From Crotophaga sulcirostris (lineage: Eukaryota; Chordata; Aves; Cuculiformes; Crotophagidae): a DNA stretch of 64,000 bases. The first letter of the stretch is position 1. Every line of letters begins with the position of its first letter. The stretch is taken from assembly GCA_013397455.1 (NCBI GenBank), contig VYZB01000035.1, forward strand, positions 4,053,021 to 4,117,020. The letters run 5' to 3'. The notes below the pieces were generated by a model, which had not been told where the DNA came from, did not search any database, and saw nothing but the letters and a program-made list of their open reading frames with translations. Shown here in pieces: positions 1-10,900 of this stretch. The translations under genes and the position numbers were made by a program.

Positions 1-600
1 AGTTGGAAGGGACCACAAGAATCATCGGATCTATCACAGAATGACCCGAGTTGGAAGGGACCCACAAGGATCACAGAAAGAATCACAGAATGACCCAAAT
101 TGGAAGGGACCCACAAGGATCACAGAATCAGTCACAGAATGACCCGAGTTGGAAGGGACCCAAAAGGATCACAGAAAGAATCACAGAATGACTGGAGTTG
201 GAAGGGACCACAAGAATCATCGGATCTATCACAGAACGACCGGAGTTGGAAGGGACCCACAAGGATCACAGAATGACCCAAATGGGAAGAGATCCACAAG
301 GATCACAGAATCAGTCACAGAATGACCCGAGTTGGAAGGGACCCAAAAGGATCACAGAAAGAATCACAGAATGACCCAGGTTGGAAGGGACCCACAAGGA
401 TCATAGAAAGAATCACAGAAAGGATCACAGAATGACCTGAGTTGGAAGGGATCCACAAGGATCACAGAATCACAGAATGACTCGAATTGGAAGGGACCTA
501 TAAGGATCATAGAATCTATCACAGAATGACCTGGGTTAGAAGGGACCCACAAGGATCATAGAATCACAGAATGACCCGAGTTGGAAGGGACGCACAAGGA
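1..600. repeat. Minisatellite built from the 3' end of a CR1 LINE
   Basis: About thirteen imperfect tandem units, 25-60 bases each and mostly 46-51, carry the core TTGGAAGGGACCCACAAGGA alternating with TCACAGAATGAC. The last unit runs directly into the CR1 fragment at 556-986, and the core equals the terminal part of that CR1 (reverse orientation). The array continues beyond the left edge of the window. Confidence 0.9.
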
Positions 601-986
601 CCATCGAGTCCAACTCCTGTCCCTGCACAGAACACCCCAACTCTCAAATCGTGTGTCTGAGGTCATTGTCCAAACGCTTCTTGAATATTGTCAGACACCG
701 TGACTGCTTCCCTGGGGAGCGGTGCCAGTGCTCCACCACCCTCTAGGGGAAGAACCTGTTCCTGATATCCAACCTAACCCTCCCCCGGCACATCTTCCTG
801 CCTTTCGCTCGGGCCCTGTCCTTGGTCGCCAGAAATAAGAGATAAGCGCCTGCTCCTCCTCCTCCTCCCCTTGTGAGGAAGCTGGAAACTGCTGTGAGTT
901 CCCCCCTCAGTCTCCTGTTCTTCAGGTTGAGCAGACCAAGTGCCTTCAGCCACTCCCCATACGACTTCCCCTGCAGACCCTCCCCG
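556..986 (-). mobile_element. CR1 LINE, 3'-terminal fragment
   Basis: Read on the minus strand it ends with the typical CR1 3' UTR: ...GGTGGTGGAGCACTGGCACC, then CAGGGACAGGAGTTGGACTC, then GGTCCTTGTGCGTCCCTTCC. It is the same subfamily as the copies at 1244-1365 and 57975-58228. It is 5'-truncated, with no reverse-transcriptase sequence left. Its 3' end has expanded into the adjoining minisatellite. Confidence 0.88.
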
Positions 987-1243
987 CTCTGTGGAGCCCC
1001 CCGTGCCCCTCACCGCCCGTCGGGGCCGGGACGAGCCGATCCGCGCCGCACGGCGGCCCCTGCCGGGCTCTCGCCGGGATCCCGCGGGGCTTCCCGGGGA
1101 GGCGCTCGGAGCTGGCGCTAAGGAGAGAAAATCCTCCTCCCGGCAGATGGGGCTGGCCCGCTGGGGACCCCCTCCCGCCCCACGGGAGCTTTAACTGCAC
1201 TCTAAGGAGTCCTCGGGAGGAAATCCGCAGGCAAACTACCACG
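987..1243. other. GC-rich unique block between two inverted CR1 ends
   Basis: A short strongly GC-rich stretch with many CpGs (for example CCGATCCGCGCCGCACGGCGG near 1037-1057). Open frames across it exist on both strands but have no recognisable product. It could be a small CpG island or GC-rich repeat; no splice-supported exon is visible. Confidence 0.5.
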
Positions 1244-1365
1244 GCTGCGTTCGGACAATGCCCCCAGACAGACGGTGCGAGCGTTGGGGTGTCCTGTGCA
1301 GGGACAGGAGTTGGACTCGATGACCCTTGTGGGTCCCTTCCAGCTCGGGTCATTCCGTTATTCCG
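1244..1365 (+). mobile_element. CR1 LINE, short 3'-terminal fragment
   Basis: Contains GTTGGGGTGTCCTGTGCAGG, then the GGACTCGATGACCCTTGTGGG and CCCTTCCAGCTCGGGTCATTC type ending of the CR1 3' UTR. It is inverted relative to the fragment at 556-986 and can pair with it over about 120 bases. Confidence 0.85.
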
Positions 1366-1550
1366 TGCTCGCTTACAGCCGCTTCTCCACTCGTGTGGGA
1401 GCTCGGAGCTGCTGATGGATGGCTGAGCCGGAGGTGCCCAGCCGGGAAAGTTATCTTTGCTCTTTAAGTGGAAAACGAGGATTCTCCAGAGAGATTTTCA
1501 CTGAAATGGCTCCTAAAGCACTGCTCGAAACCCCATCTGTGTCCCTTGAA

Positions 1551-1728
1551 ATCATAAGAAATTCGAGAAAACCAATAATTTGATGCTGGTGAAGTGGAAA
1601 TAATTTGTAAAGGAATAGAATTGGTGTGACCTTTCTTCCAATTGTAACAGTTACTTCAAAGGTACAAACTCAGATGACTGACAAAATAAAAAATGGTTAG
1701 ATGCTGAGTGTTTAGATTCTCTTTTGAA
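1551..1728 (+). repeat. Direct repeat copy A (178 bp)
   Basis: Matches 2483-2660 over 178 bases without gaps; I count about ten substitutions (roughly 94% identity). It begins ATCATAAGAAATTCGAG and ends AGATTCTCTTTTGAA. It is not similar to any repeat family I recognise. Confidence 0.93.
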
Positions 1729-1950
1729 TCCCGTCCCCGGCGCCGCAATCCCCCGCCAACCTGACCATGCGGTCCCCCATGCACCAGTCAGAGCCGTTGC
1801 ATCCACTTCCTCTCTGCTACCACCAACTCCACCACCATTTTGGTAGGAAAGTAAAGAGCAGAAAGATGTTTTGGGAGGAATGTTACCCCAGACCCCCTGC
1901 AAATCTGGATGGAAACTAAAAAATAGCAGAGCGCCCAGGTCAGAAATGTC

Positions 1951-2165
1951 ATCACAGTATCACAGTATTACAAGGTTGGAAAGGACTTTGGAGATCATCG
2001 AGTCCAATCCATAACCCAACACTAACACCAACTCATCTTCTAAACCATGGCACTGAGTGCCTCAACCAATCTCCTCTTAAACACCTCCAGGGTTGGCGAC
2101 TCCACCACCTCCCTGGGCAGCGCATTCCAATGGCTTACGGTCATGGTATGAAAGAAGTCGTATTG
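1951..2165 (-). mobile_element. CR1 LINE, 3'-terminal fragment
   Basis: The plus strand reads ATCACAGTATCACAGTATTA then CAAGGTTGGAAAGGACTTTG, the reverse complement of a CR1 3' end, and continues to GGGCAGCGCATTCCAATGGC before losing similarity. It belongs to the same subfamily as 3061, 7581, 18747 and 38083. It sits between the two direct-repeat copies. Confidence 0.88.
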
Positions 2166-2482
2166 GCCCTTGGAAGTCCCAAGCAATAAGGAATCAGTTT
2201 TAAAACGTAGTTACGCTGTTTGAATTGTGTTTTGCCCATGTTCAAACAAAAGAGAAAGAGCCTGGTGCTCAAGAGATATTATACATTAAATCCATGAAAA
2301 TCAATCAAACTAGTACATAAGAGAAATTAGTAATACTTCTTATTTAGGTTTTTGCATTAAAATACCACTTGGACTTCCATAGTATAACCAGCTACTGTGA
2401 TGTTAGGAATACACTGAAATAATTTCTACAAAAGAAAATGCTTGAAACTTGAGAAGCACTAAAAATTACATTTACCTAAGAC

Positions 2483-2660
2483 ATCATAAGAAATTAGAGA
2501 AAACCAATAATTTGATGCCGGTGAAGTGAAAATAATTTGTAAAGGAATAGAATTGGTGTGACCTTTCTTCCAATTGTAACAGTTACTTCAAAGGTACTAA
2601 TTCAGATGACTTACAAAATAGAAAATAGTGAGATGTTGAGTGTTTAGATTCTCTTTTGAA
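2483..2660 (+). repeat. Direct repeat copy B (178 bp)
   Basis: Second copy of the 1551-1728 block, same orientation, starting 932 bases further on. The sequence on either side differs from that around copy A. Confidence 0.93.
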
Positions 2661-3060
2661 AAATTGCTAACACCTACAAGTGGATATGGATTAATTTAAG
2701 GAGAAATTGCGAATGTGCAATACTTCTCAAGGCCAAGGGTGTGAGCTCAGCACACAAGTAGAAAGTTGCATCCTTCGTAAACTGGTGTGTTAAAGAAGGG
2801 ATCCTTAAGACAGTCACACAAAAAAAGTATGTTTCTATTTTCTGGGAGCAGGAACAAAGAAGGAATGAACAATGTCCTTTAAAATTAGTTTTTTCTTAAT
2901 TTTTTTACAAGACTGTATGTTATGTTCTTACAAAACAGAAATCCTGAGATAAAGTTACAATCATGTAGACATGACAGGCTCATACAGCAGCTTCACTCTC
3001 AGAGAAAGAGAACCAAGTAGGAGAATTGCTGCCACTCAACCTCAATAGTGGTCACAGAAG

Positions 3061-3418
3061 TCACAGTATCACAGTATTAGAAGGTTGGAAAGGACCTCAG
3101 AGATCTTTGAGTCCAACTTATAACCCAACACTAACACCAATCAATCATCTAAACCATGGCACTGAGTGCCTCAATCAATCTCCTCTTAAACACCTCCAGG
3201 GACGGCGACTCCACCACCTCCCTGGGCAGCGCATTCCAATGGCTAATTACCCTTTCAGTGAAGAACTTTTTCCTAATATCAAGCCTAAACTAAACAAGTC
3301 GATGTCCTCTTGTTCTGTCACTGGTCATCTGAGAGAAGAGACCAACCCTTACCTGACTACAACCTCCTTTTAGGTAGTTGTAGAGAGCAATAAGGTCACA
3401 AAGAGAGCAATAAGGTCG
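3061..3418 (-). mobile_element. CR1 LINE, 3'-terminal fragment
   Basis: Starts TCACAGTATCACAGTATTAG on the plus strand and runs through the CR1 3' UTR and the end of the ORF2 region to AGAGCAATAAGGTC. That last motif occurs twice (about 3383-3396 and 3401-3414), a small local duplication. It is 5'-truncated and non-coding. Confidence 0.9.
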
Positions 3419-6400
3419 CAGTTTATAAGTCTAACCAGTGCTTCCTATGGCATATGCATTGTGTCAGTGTTTGTACAAAATAATGGGAAATACTCACTTT
3501 AAAGTGCTCCATGGTGTCTCAGTTTGGCAAGGATGGTACTGACAACATTTTAGGATCCTGTACTTAACGTGGGATGTAGTTATATAGGGAAGGATGATGG
3601 AATATCCCACACCACACAGTATGCTCCAAGCAGAGATAGGGTTCCCAGGCAGCCTGATGGCTCGTGCCAGGAGGGAAGCAGAGTTGGAAGTGGGTGTGCA
3701 CTGAACAGCCTGTTGTCAGCAAGAACTGTGCCCCTCCCCACATGGAAAGCCCTGCCCCAACTCCCTGCTCTTCTTACAGCAAACAAGCACAGACAGAAAA
3801 GTGAAAAACAGGCTGCAATGAACCCAAACCCGTGTTTGGCTGAGATCATTCCAGTAATTCAGCCAAAAGCCAAGACAGCAGGATCACCTAGTGACTTGGA
3901 CAAACTGCAGCATCTCACACAGGACGAGGCATAGGTTTGTTATTGTGGGTCTGATAAAAGTGGTAAAACTTGTGGGAAGTAGCCTGGTGTTTCCAGTGAG
4001 CTGCAGGGGCCTTGGAGGGTGGACAGCCCCTGCACAGCTCGGCATGTAAGTGTCCTCTGCCAGCACAGACTGTGGCCGAAGCGTCCTTGTTCCATGGCTC
4101 TGTAGCTAATCCTAGATTGCTCCCAGGCTTTATTTTCTTCTGTGGAGAAAAAATACTTTTTGGAGGCTGAGAGCTGGAATGGAGACAATACTCGAGTTCT
4201 TGAAATCTCCCCTGGGACTGAATCATCTTCTTTTGTCAGCTCAAGGGTCAGTTTGCTGCTTCTCAGCAGCTCTGAAGCTTTTACTCCCAAAGCCCTTGTG
4301 ACTCTTTACCAAAACATGGGGGTGCTGGTAATCTGTCTTCCAGCAATGGAACCACACTCAGCATCCCTGCTCATCCTGTCATACTGGCTGTATTTAGGCT
4401 AGAAGTAGTGCAGGAATAGCAGTCCTATTGCTTTCCAAACTCCAGCGGATAATTTTCCGTTGAAACAAACCATCCGAATGGTTTTGCAGAGCTGTGCACT
4501 TGATCTACAAATACTGTGGCAAAACCAACCTTTTTCAACTTGCTGCTATTTATAAACCTAAGAACAATACTAATGTAATAAAGCTTTCTTAGTAGAGTTA
4601 GAAGAGGCACTTTGTGGGCAGAGTAGTACAATTCCCAAAACTCACATTAAGAGACTTTGGTGACTTCACTAACATTTTTTTGCATCATTTAGAGACCAAA
4701 CATATGAAGAAAAAGCAGTCTAAATCTGAGCCTTGGCCTAGAAATAATGCTGCTGGTAGGAGCACAGGGTGACACCCAATTAACACCTTCTCCTTGTTGA
4801 ACTCAGTTCACTGCTTCAAGGAAGGCAGTTGCCTAACCAGGGACAAAATGATTCAGCAAGTATTTTTCTTTTTGAAGTCTCTTACTTCCATTACTGAAAG
4901 TGAACTTGCCAACTGGTCCCTCACACTGTTACACAGCATGGTTCATACACTAAAGTGTTGGTCAAAAAAAAGCACAAGGTCCATAAAACATAAAAAACTT
5001 AATTAAAACGTAGATAACATTTGATAAAAATCAGTGCACTTTGCCAAAGGAGACATTCCACCCATCAATTCACAAAAATTGTAAGAAAAGAGAAAGCATG
5101 AAAGAGCTGAAACAACCACTTGTGACTATCCAGAAGAAGGCTGGTCCTCAGCTAGTGAACTAATTAAGCTGTGTAAGAAACAAATCTTAAAAATCAATTA
5201 GAGTAAATAATGACACTGGGTTTCATTCAGAGTAACAACATGACTGTCTCCCTCGAACACACTGCTTACCTAAAAAACACTCCTGCACCGGGCACCTCTT
5301 GTCTAATTAGAATAGAAACTTTTGAAACCATATGTGTAGGGTCTTGGTCCTGCAACAAATGTGCACAAACTCATTACATGCAACTGTGGCACCAGGTACC
5401 TGTGAGTAATGCTACTAAGAACCGTACATAGCTATTACTTTAAAAAAATCTGCTATAAAATCTATGTAAAAAGCATTTGAACTGTGTATGTCCTGTATGA
5501 CATATAGAAGGACAGACATGTAGAATTGTAATTACATGCTTATTAACTTAGTAAAGATGTATACGACACATAAGTAACAATTTTATGATGGTACTTACAC
5601 TTAAAGGTACATATGTTGAAAGATATTCTTCAGGGAGCATCAGTGCAAGAACAGGTACACTTGGTGAAATGTAAAAAAAAAATAAATTGAGATTGGGTTA
5701 AATTCAAATGAAAGGGAAGGAATTCTTCCCCACACCTGAGAAGATATGACCGTGTAGAAATGCCATTGCTGAGGTGTTATCCTCTTGGGGCACTGGCTGT
5801 GAATCAGCTCCCAGCGTTACACTGCACGACTGACTGCTGCTAAGTGCCTCCTTTCATAGAGGTACTCGTAAAAGAAGGGAAAAGACAACAACCACAACCA
5901 AGAGAAGTGAGAGGCTCTTTGCTGTAAAGCCTGTTGGCTTTTCCAACTGGTCTAATAAAACTCTTGCCATCCAATTTTCTCTCCCAAGAGAAGTAAGAAG
6001 TTTTTATGAACTTGAGTCAAGGTATTTGGGAATTTGGCAACGGTTGCAGAAACCAGCCTGTCAGTGTGGAAAAGAAGGCTAAATCATTCTGCTAGTGCCT
6101 CGAGCACAGGATTGGGAAAATAATTTTTTTCCTAATGTTGATTTTATTTTGCTGTCTTCGGGCAAGTAATTTAAATCATCAACCAATATGTGTCCAAACT
6201 CATCGGAATAGCTAAAAGAATACTAGTCTTTATTTATCCTGTTTTGAGATTAACAGACCATTTAAAACATAGGTCTTAGGTAGCACAGGAGAGCTCCAAA
6301 ACTGCCTTAATTTTAGCCAAAGTCAGGTTGCTTCAAGAATGGAAAGGTAGAAATGCTCCACCTCTCTACCCACTGGTCCCGAGCATTGCTTTCAGCTCCG

Positions 6401-7580
6401 GTGACTATTGTATACTACTTCATTTGAAGAATTTGTGACTCCTTGGTATGCCAACCTGAAAGCAAAATCAACTGTATCTTCTTCTCTACTACCCCTAGCA
6501 AAAGAAAAGAAAAATGCAGAACAATAAATACAATGTATAGAAACAGAATTACAAAGACTTGTAAAAGTCTTCATGAAGTTACTCTGTTTATGGCACTCAG
6601 TTAAATTGTAGGCATTTTCTAGTTTACAATGTAAAAATAATTTTCAAGTGTCTGGAAAATGGGGTGGGAAAAGGACCAGGGGAAAAATAAAATTTTAAAG
6701 ATCAATAGATGAAACAATAGAGCAAATTCCAGGAAAAAAATATATACTGAAATTCTGGAGAGCTTGTATCCCCACACAATGAAACCATACACTTCCGCTC
6801 TCAGAGCTAGTCAATGCTTTTGATATCTTTTCAGAAAGCACAGAGGTGAACAGCAACAGAAAATACACAACTTTTGGTGCATTTCCGTGGCCATGTTGCT
6901 GTTCTCCCAAGTGCAGCTTCAATAAGCTTGAATAAAAAAAGCACAATGTTCTATTTTCCCAACTGAATTGTGTAGGTTAAAACAAAACAGTTGCTCCCAA
7001 CTTGAATAACTTTTTTTTCAGAGTTAAGTACTTTAAAAAAATGTTTAAGAGCAGCCAGATCACTGTATGTGCCTGAGGAAATGTTTGATGCTGCCATAGG
7101 CACAGGTGGAATATTTCCACCTTCCTCTTCTTGAGGCAATCTTGGCCTTAGATCAAGACAGAAGAGTTTTCCAGCTCTTCTTAGTTGTGCCGGTAGAAAC
7201 GTTCCCCCAGAGCCCATTCTGCTCGCTCAGCATTTTGGAGACAACATCAAGTTCAACCCACAAATCTTCCCACAGTCGGTGCCCCATCTGCACTGAATAC
7301 AAACAGGATTGTCAGTGGAACTGTTTATTCTGTGTACATGTTATCCCACTGTAACAAGCTTCCAGCTGGATCTGTGAGCTACTTCTCTAACTCTCTTGCA
7401 TCATATTGATGTCAAAATCTGTATTTATGTAAATCATTCCAATAGGGGATAGAAATCATTAAAATAAAGAGGTAAATTAAAGGTGCTTCATTTCATTTTC
7501 ACAGGTGAGAACAGACTTCTTGCTGCCCTCTGTTAGCCAGCTGGCCTTGCTATATGAGCTAGGTAGTTTATAAAAAGTTT
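3419..7580. other. Intergenic DNA, no gene recognised
   Basis: AT-rich sequence with only short open frames on both strands, none with a recognisable domain. No repeat family was recognised apart from the CR1 copies that bound it. Confidence 0.65.
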
Positions 7581-7955
7581 ATCACAGTATTACAAGGTTG
7601 GAAAAGACTTTTGAGATCATTGAGTTCAACCGACAACCCAACACTAACACCAACTCATCATCTAAACCATGGCACTGAGTGCCTCATCCAATCTCCTCTT
7701 AAACACCTCCAGGGACGGCGACTCCACCACCTCCCTGGGCAGCGCATTCCAATGGCTAATCACCCTTCCAGTGAAGAACTTCTTCCTAACATCAAGCCTA
7801 AAGCTCCCCTGACGAAGCTTGAGTTCATGTCCTCTTGTTCTGTCACTGGTCACCTGAGAGAAGAGACCAACCCCTGCCTGACTACAACCTCCTTTTAGGT
7901 AGTTGTAGAGAGCAATAAGGTCTCCCCTGAGCCTCCTCTTCTCCGGGCTAAATAG
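7581..7955 (-). mobile_element. CR1 LINE, 3'-terminal fragment
   Basis: Starts ATCACAGTATTACAAGGTTGG on the plus strand and continues to CCTGAGCCTCCTCTTCTCCGG. It lies close in sequence to the copies at 3061, 18747 and 38083, which suggests one fairly young subfamily. The minus strand still reads the C-terminal ORF2 segment ([20 protein letters not shown]) without a stop, but nothing upstream remains. Confidence 0.92.
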
Positions 7956-10900
7956 GTTTTATAAAAGACTTTGCATTAATTAGCAATGTATAATCAATGT
8001 TCAGTGTTCATTAATTTCCTGCATGTAAATTAACATGCATCAGAGAACAGTCAGCAGGTGTCTAATCCGAAGTGTGCTGCAGAAGACAGGTTAACATTAC
8101 AAACATGCTGAAACCAAACCTTTATATGTCTCTGGGGTATCCCATTGCCTGCAACTAGACAGAACAGACAGCTCTGCTGGGCTGCCCTCTGGGAAGAATG
8201 CCTCAAGGCTTTATACCCAGCACGGGTATATTAGGGTATATTAAGTGTTAGGTCTCTACACATGATCAGGCTAAATCTTCATAAACAATTGGCTCGTTAA
8301 GGAACAACAGAGAGGCATCATCTCTTTACTTTTCACCTACCAGCTCCTATCAACACCTAGGAGCATCCTCAATAGGGTAGCACCAGGAGGCAAAGTGCAT
8401 TTTATTTCCCAGAACTAAGTAATATCCTCTAGACCTGGGTATTCTACACAGCACTGAAACCTACCATGCTTAGTTTATGTATAGTTACTACTGTTGTAAT
8501 GTATAGGCCTGAATTAACAAGAAAATAATTATATATAATGAATATGAAAAAAATCTCTCTAACTTTAAATGCATACAAACCATAACTGAAAAAAATAAAA
8601 GTTACATACATCATTAACTTTTCAAAACAAATGTGGTGTGTGAGGATTTGGGTGGTTTATGGTATACCTCTAAATTGGTTTCTCACAGTCCCATTAAAAG
8701 TTCCAGATCAAATAGTTTGCTGACTACACAAAACATATAGTTGGATTAAACACTTCAAAATAATTTCTTTTTCTACAATTTCTTAATCTAAAAAGTAAAT
8801 CCTATACTCTTCCTCTCATGTATTCAGATAAATCCATTTATTTGGAGTAGAGGCAGAGTGCAGGAAGCAAACTGGGCCCAGGAAGAGGAATAATTGTTGC
8901 CAGGTGGACCTTCACCACAATGACACCAGTGAAAAAACGGAATCAAACTTCTTCTCTATGCTGTGACTTTGTATTTCAAACATGAGTTGAAATCTGGAAA
9001 ACCAAGGTTATTCAACTTATTTTTTTACTGTTTAAAACAAGATTGAAGAGAGATTATAACTGATTTTATCGGTTAATTAAATATTGCCTGTTGCTATCTC
9101 TACATAATACTATGTTTCTGAGAGGCAGAGTAGATACTAATGTGCTAATAATGATTTAATATTAACATTTCTTTTACTAAAAAAAAAACCCTAAAATAAA
9201 GCAGATTGTTAAATAATTGGCGGATTGAGAACAGACTTGTTGAGTTTGTTTGGTTTTTTTTTTCTTAAGACAGACTGGCTAAAATCAAAATGAAAGTCTT
9301 TATCAGCTCAGGTGAGAATTCACTTCCTGAGACCACCTAAGCCAAAGCCTGACTCCAGGGCAGGATCCCCTTTTACCTGTGTCAGACCTGAGGGATGTCT
9401 GTCTAGCCACTCGTTTACAATGTCCATCAGCACTCCTCTCCTTCTCCCTTCGGATGGCATTAACTCTGATCCATCACCGTTCTTCCCATTAAAAAGCTCT
9501 TTTAAGTGGCTGATCTTGGAAGGGGCAATTTGAACCCAGAACGGCTGTTCTGCATCTTATAAACTTATATATAATTTTATATATATATTATATAATATAA
9601 TATATAATTATTATTTGACCATGTTGAAGTCAACATGGCTGCTCTTGGAGGGGAGGAAGGTGCTTCCTGGTCCCTATACCTCACTATCTTGCTCTTTCTC
9701 TTGGTATAGTTTAGAAACCAACTGGTGCACATAGATCTTCAAATGTATTTTGTAAGAAGCTAAAGACTGTCCCTCCTGCGCAGTCTTCATAAAGCTCGAT
9801 AGGCACCCAGTTTTCTAAATCTAATTGAACAATCTCTACTTTTTTTCCTAATTGGACAGATAGATTCAGAGAGCATGACTTATCTCTGTGTTTAATTTTC
9901 CTCTCTTATTTATAAAGCCAAAAATAGCAGAACAAACGCAAAACAGAAGGAGAGCAGGAGGTGGGACACGGTGCTTCTGGGGGAATGTGGTGTTGTGCAG
10001 AAGTGGAGAGCATCCCTCTGTGCAAACAGCCTGCTTAGCCAAAGTTATAAATACACACAAGAAACAAAAAAGTAGCAGAAAAGGGATGCCAAATGTACTG
10101 CATCCTTTGGACAACAATGGTAGCATCTGTCTTACTAACAAGTTATGAAACTGAACTTGCAGTTACTCCATCAGATAAGTTTCCAGAGTTTTTCAACTCA
10201 AGTAAACTATTGAACCCAATTCTATTTCCTCTGAAATCAATGGTAAATTCCCAACAAGAGAAGTAACCTTGCTTTTGAGAAGGAATACATTCCTTGGTGG
10301 AACACCCTGCCCCTCCCCCCATACCTCAAATTCTCAAGCACTTTGCTGAACTGAGTTCTTTTATTGAGAACTCACACAAAGCATTTTATTCATGTATATA
10401 TAACACACATCCCAAACAATTATGCACACACAAGTTGGCTTGTATTTAAGCAAAGAAGCAAGTTTTGTTGAAATTTGTTTTTTGTAAATCAATTGTATGC
10501 ATATAGAGTGTACACAGGTTGAGGAAAAAGATTCTTGTCTGCAGAGTTGAAGGTAAGTTTAATGTAAGATTTCCCAAAAATGGTGTTCAACATGGTCATC
10601 ATTAAAATGTCTGGGTTTTTCTCCTGGATTTGTTGAGTTGTTTGTCATGGTCATAGATGCTTTTGTCAAGTTTCAAACCTAGAATGGCAAGTGAAAGCAA
10701 TATGACAAAAAGCAATGAAATTAAAATCCTTAAAATTAACAAATGACATCACCTCTTGACATTAGTGATGGATCTTCAGGGGACACAAAGCAGACTTGAA
10801 GAAGGAATGCTAAAATGCAAGACTGTAACATCAAATGTAGAAAAAAATAATGCCACAGGTATGTGATAGAAGAAGTACCCTGGAAGCATGATGCTGAGAG

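Noticed and set aside
1..600. Regularly spaced repeats considered as a CRISPR-like array
   Set aside because: Units are imperfect, vary in length, have no unique spacers, and match a CR1 terminus in a eukaryotic genome.
946..1353. 135-codon minus-strand open frame at the left end
   Set aside because: Its N-terminal part is the reverse of a CR1 3' UTR and the rest is GC-rich unique DNA where stops are rare by composition.
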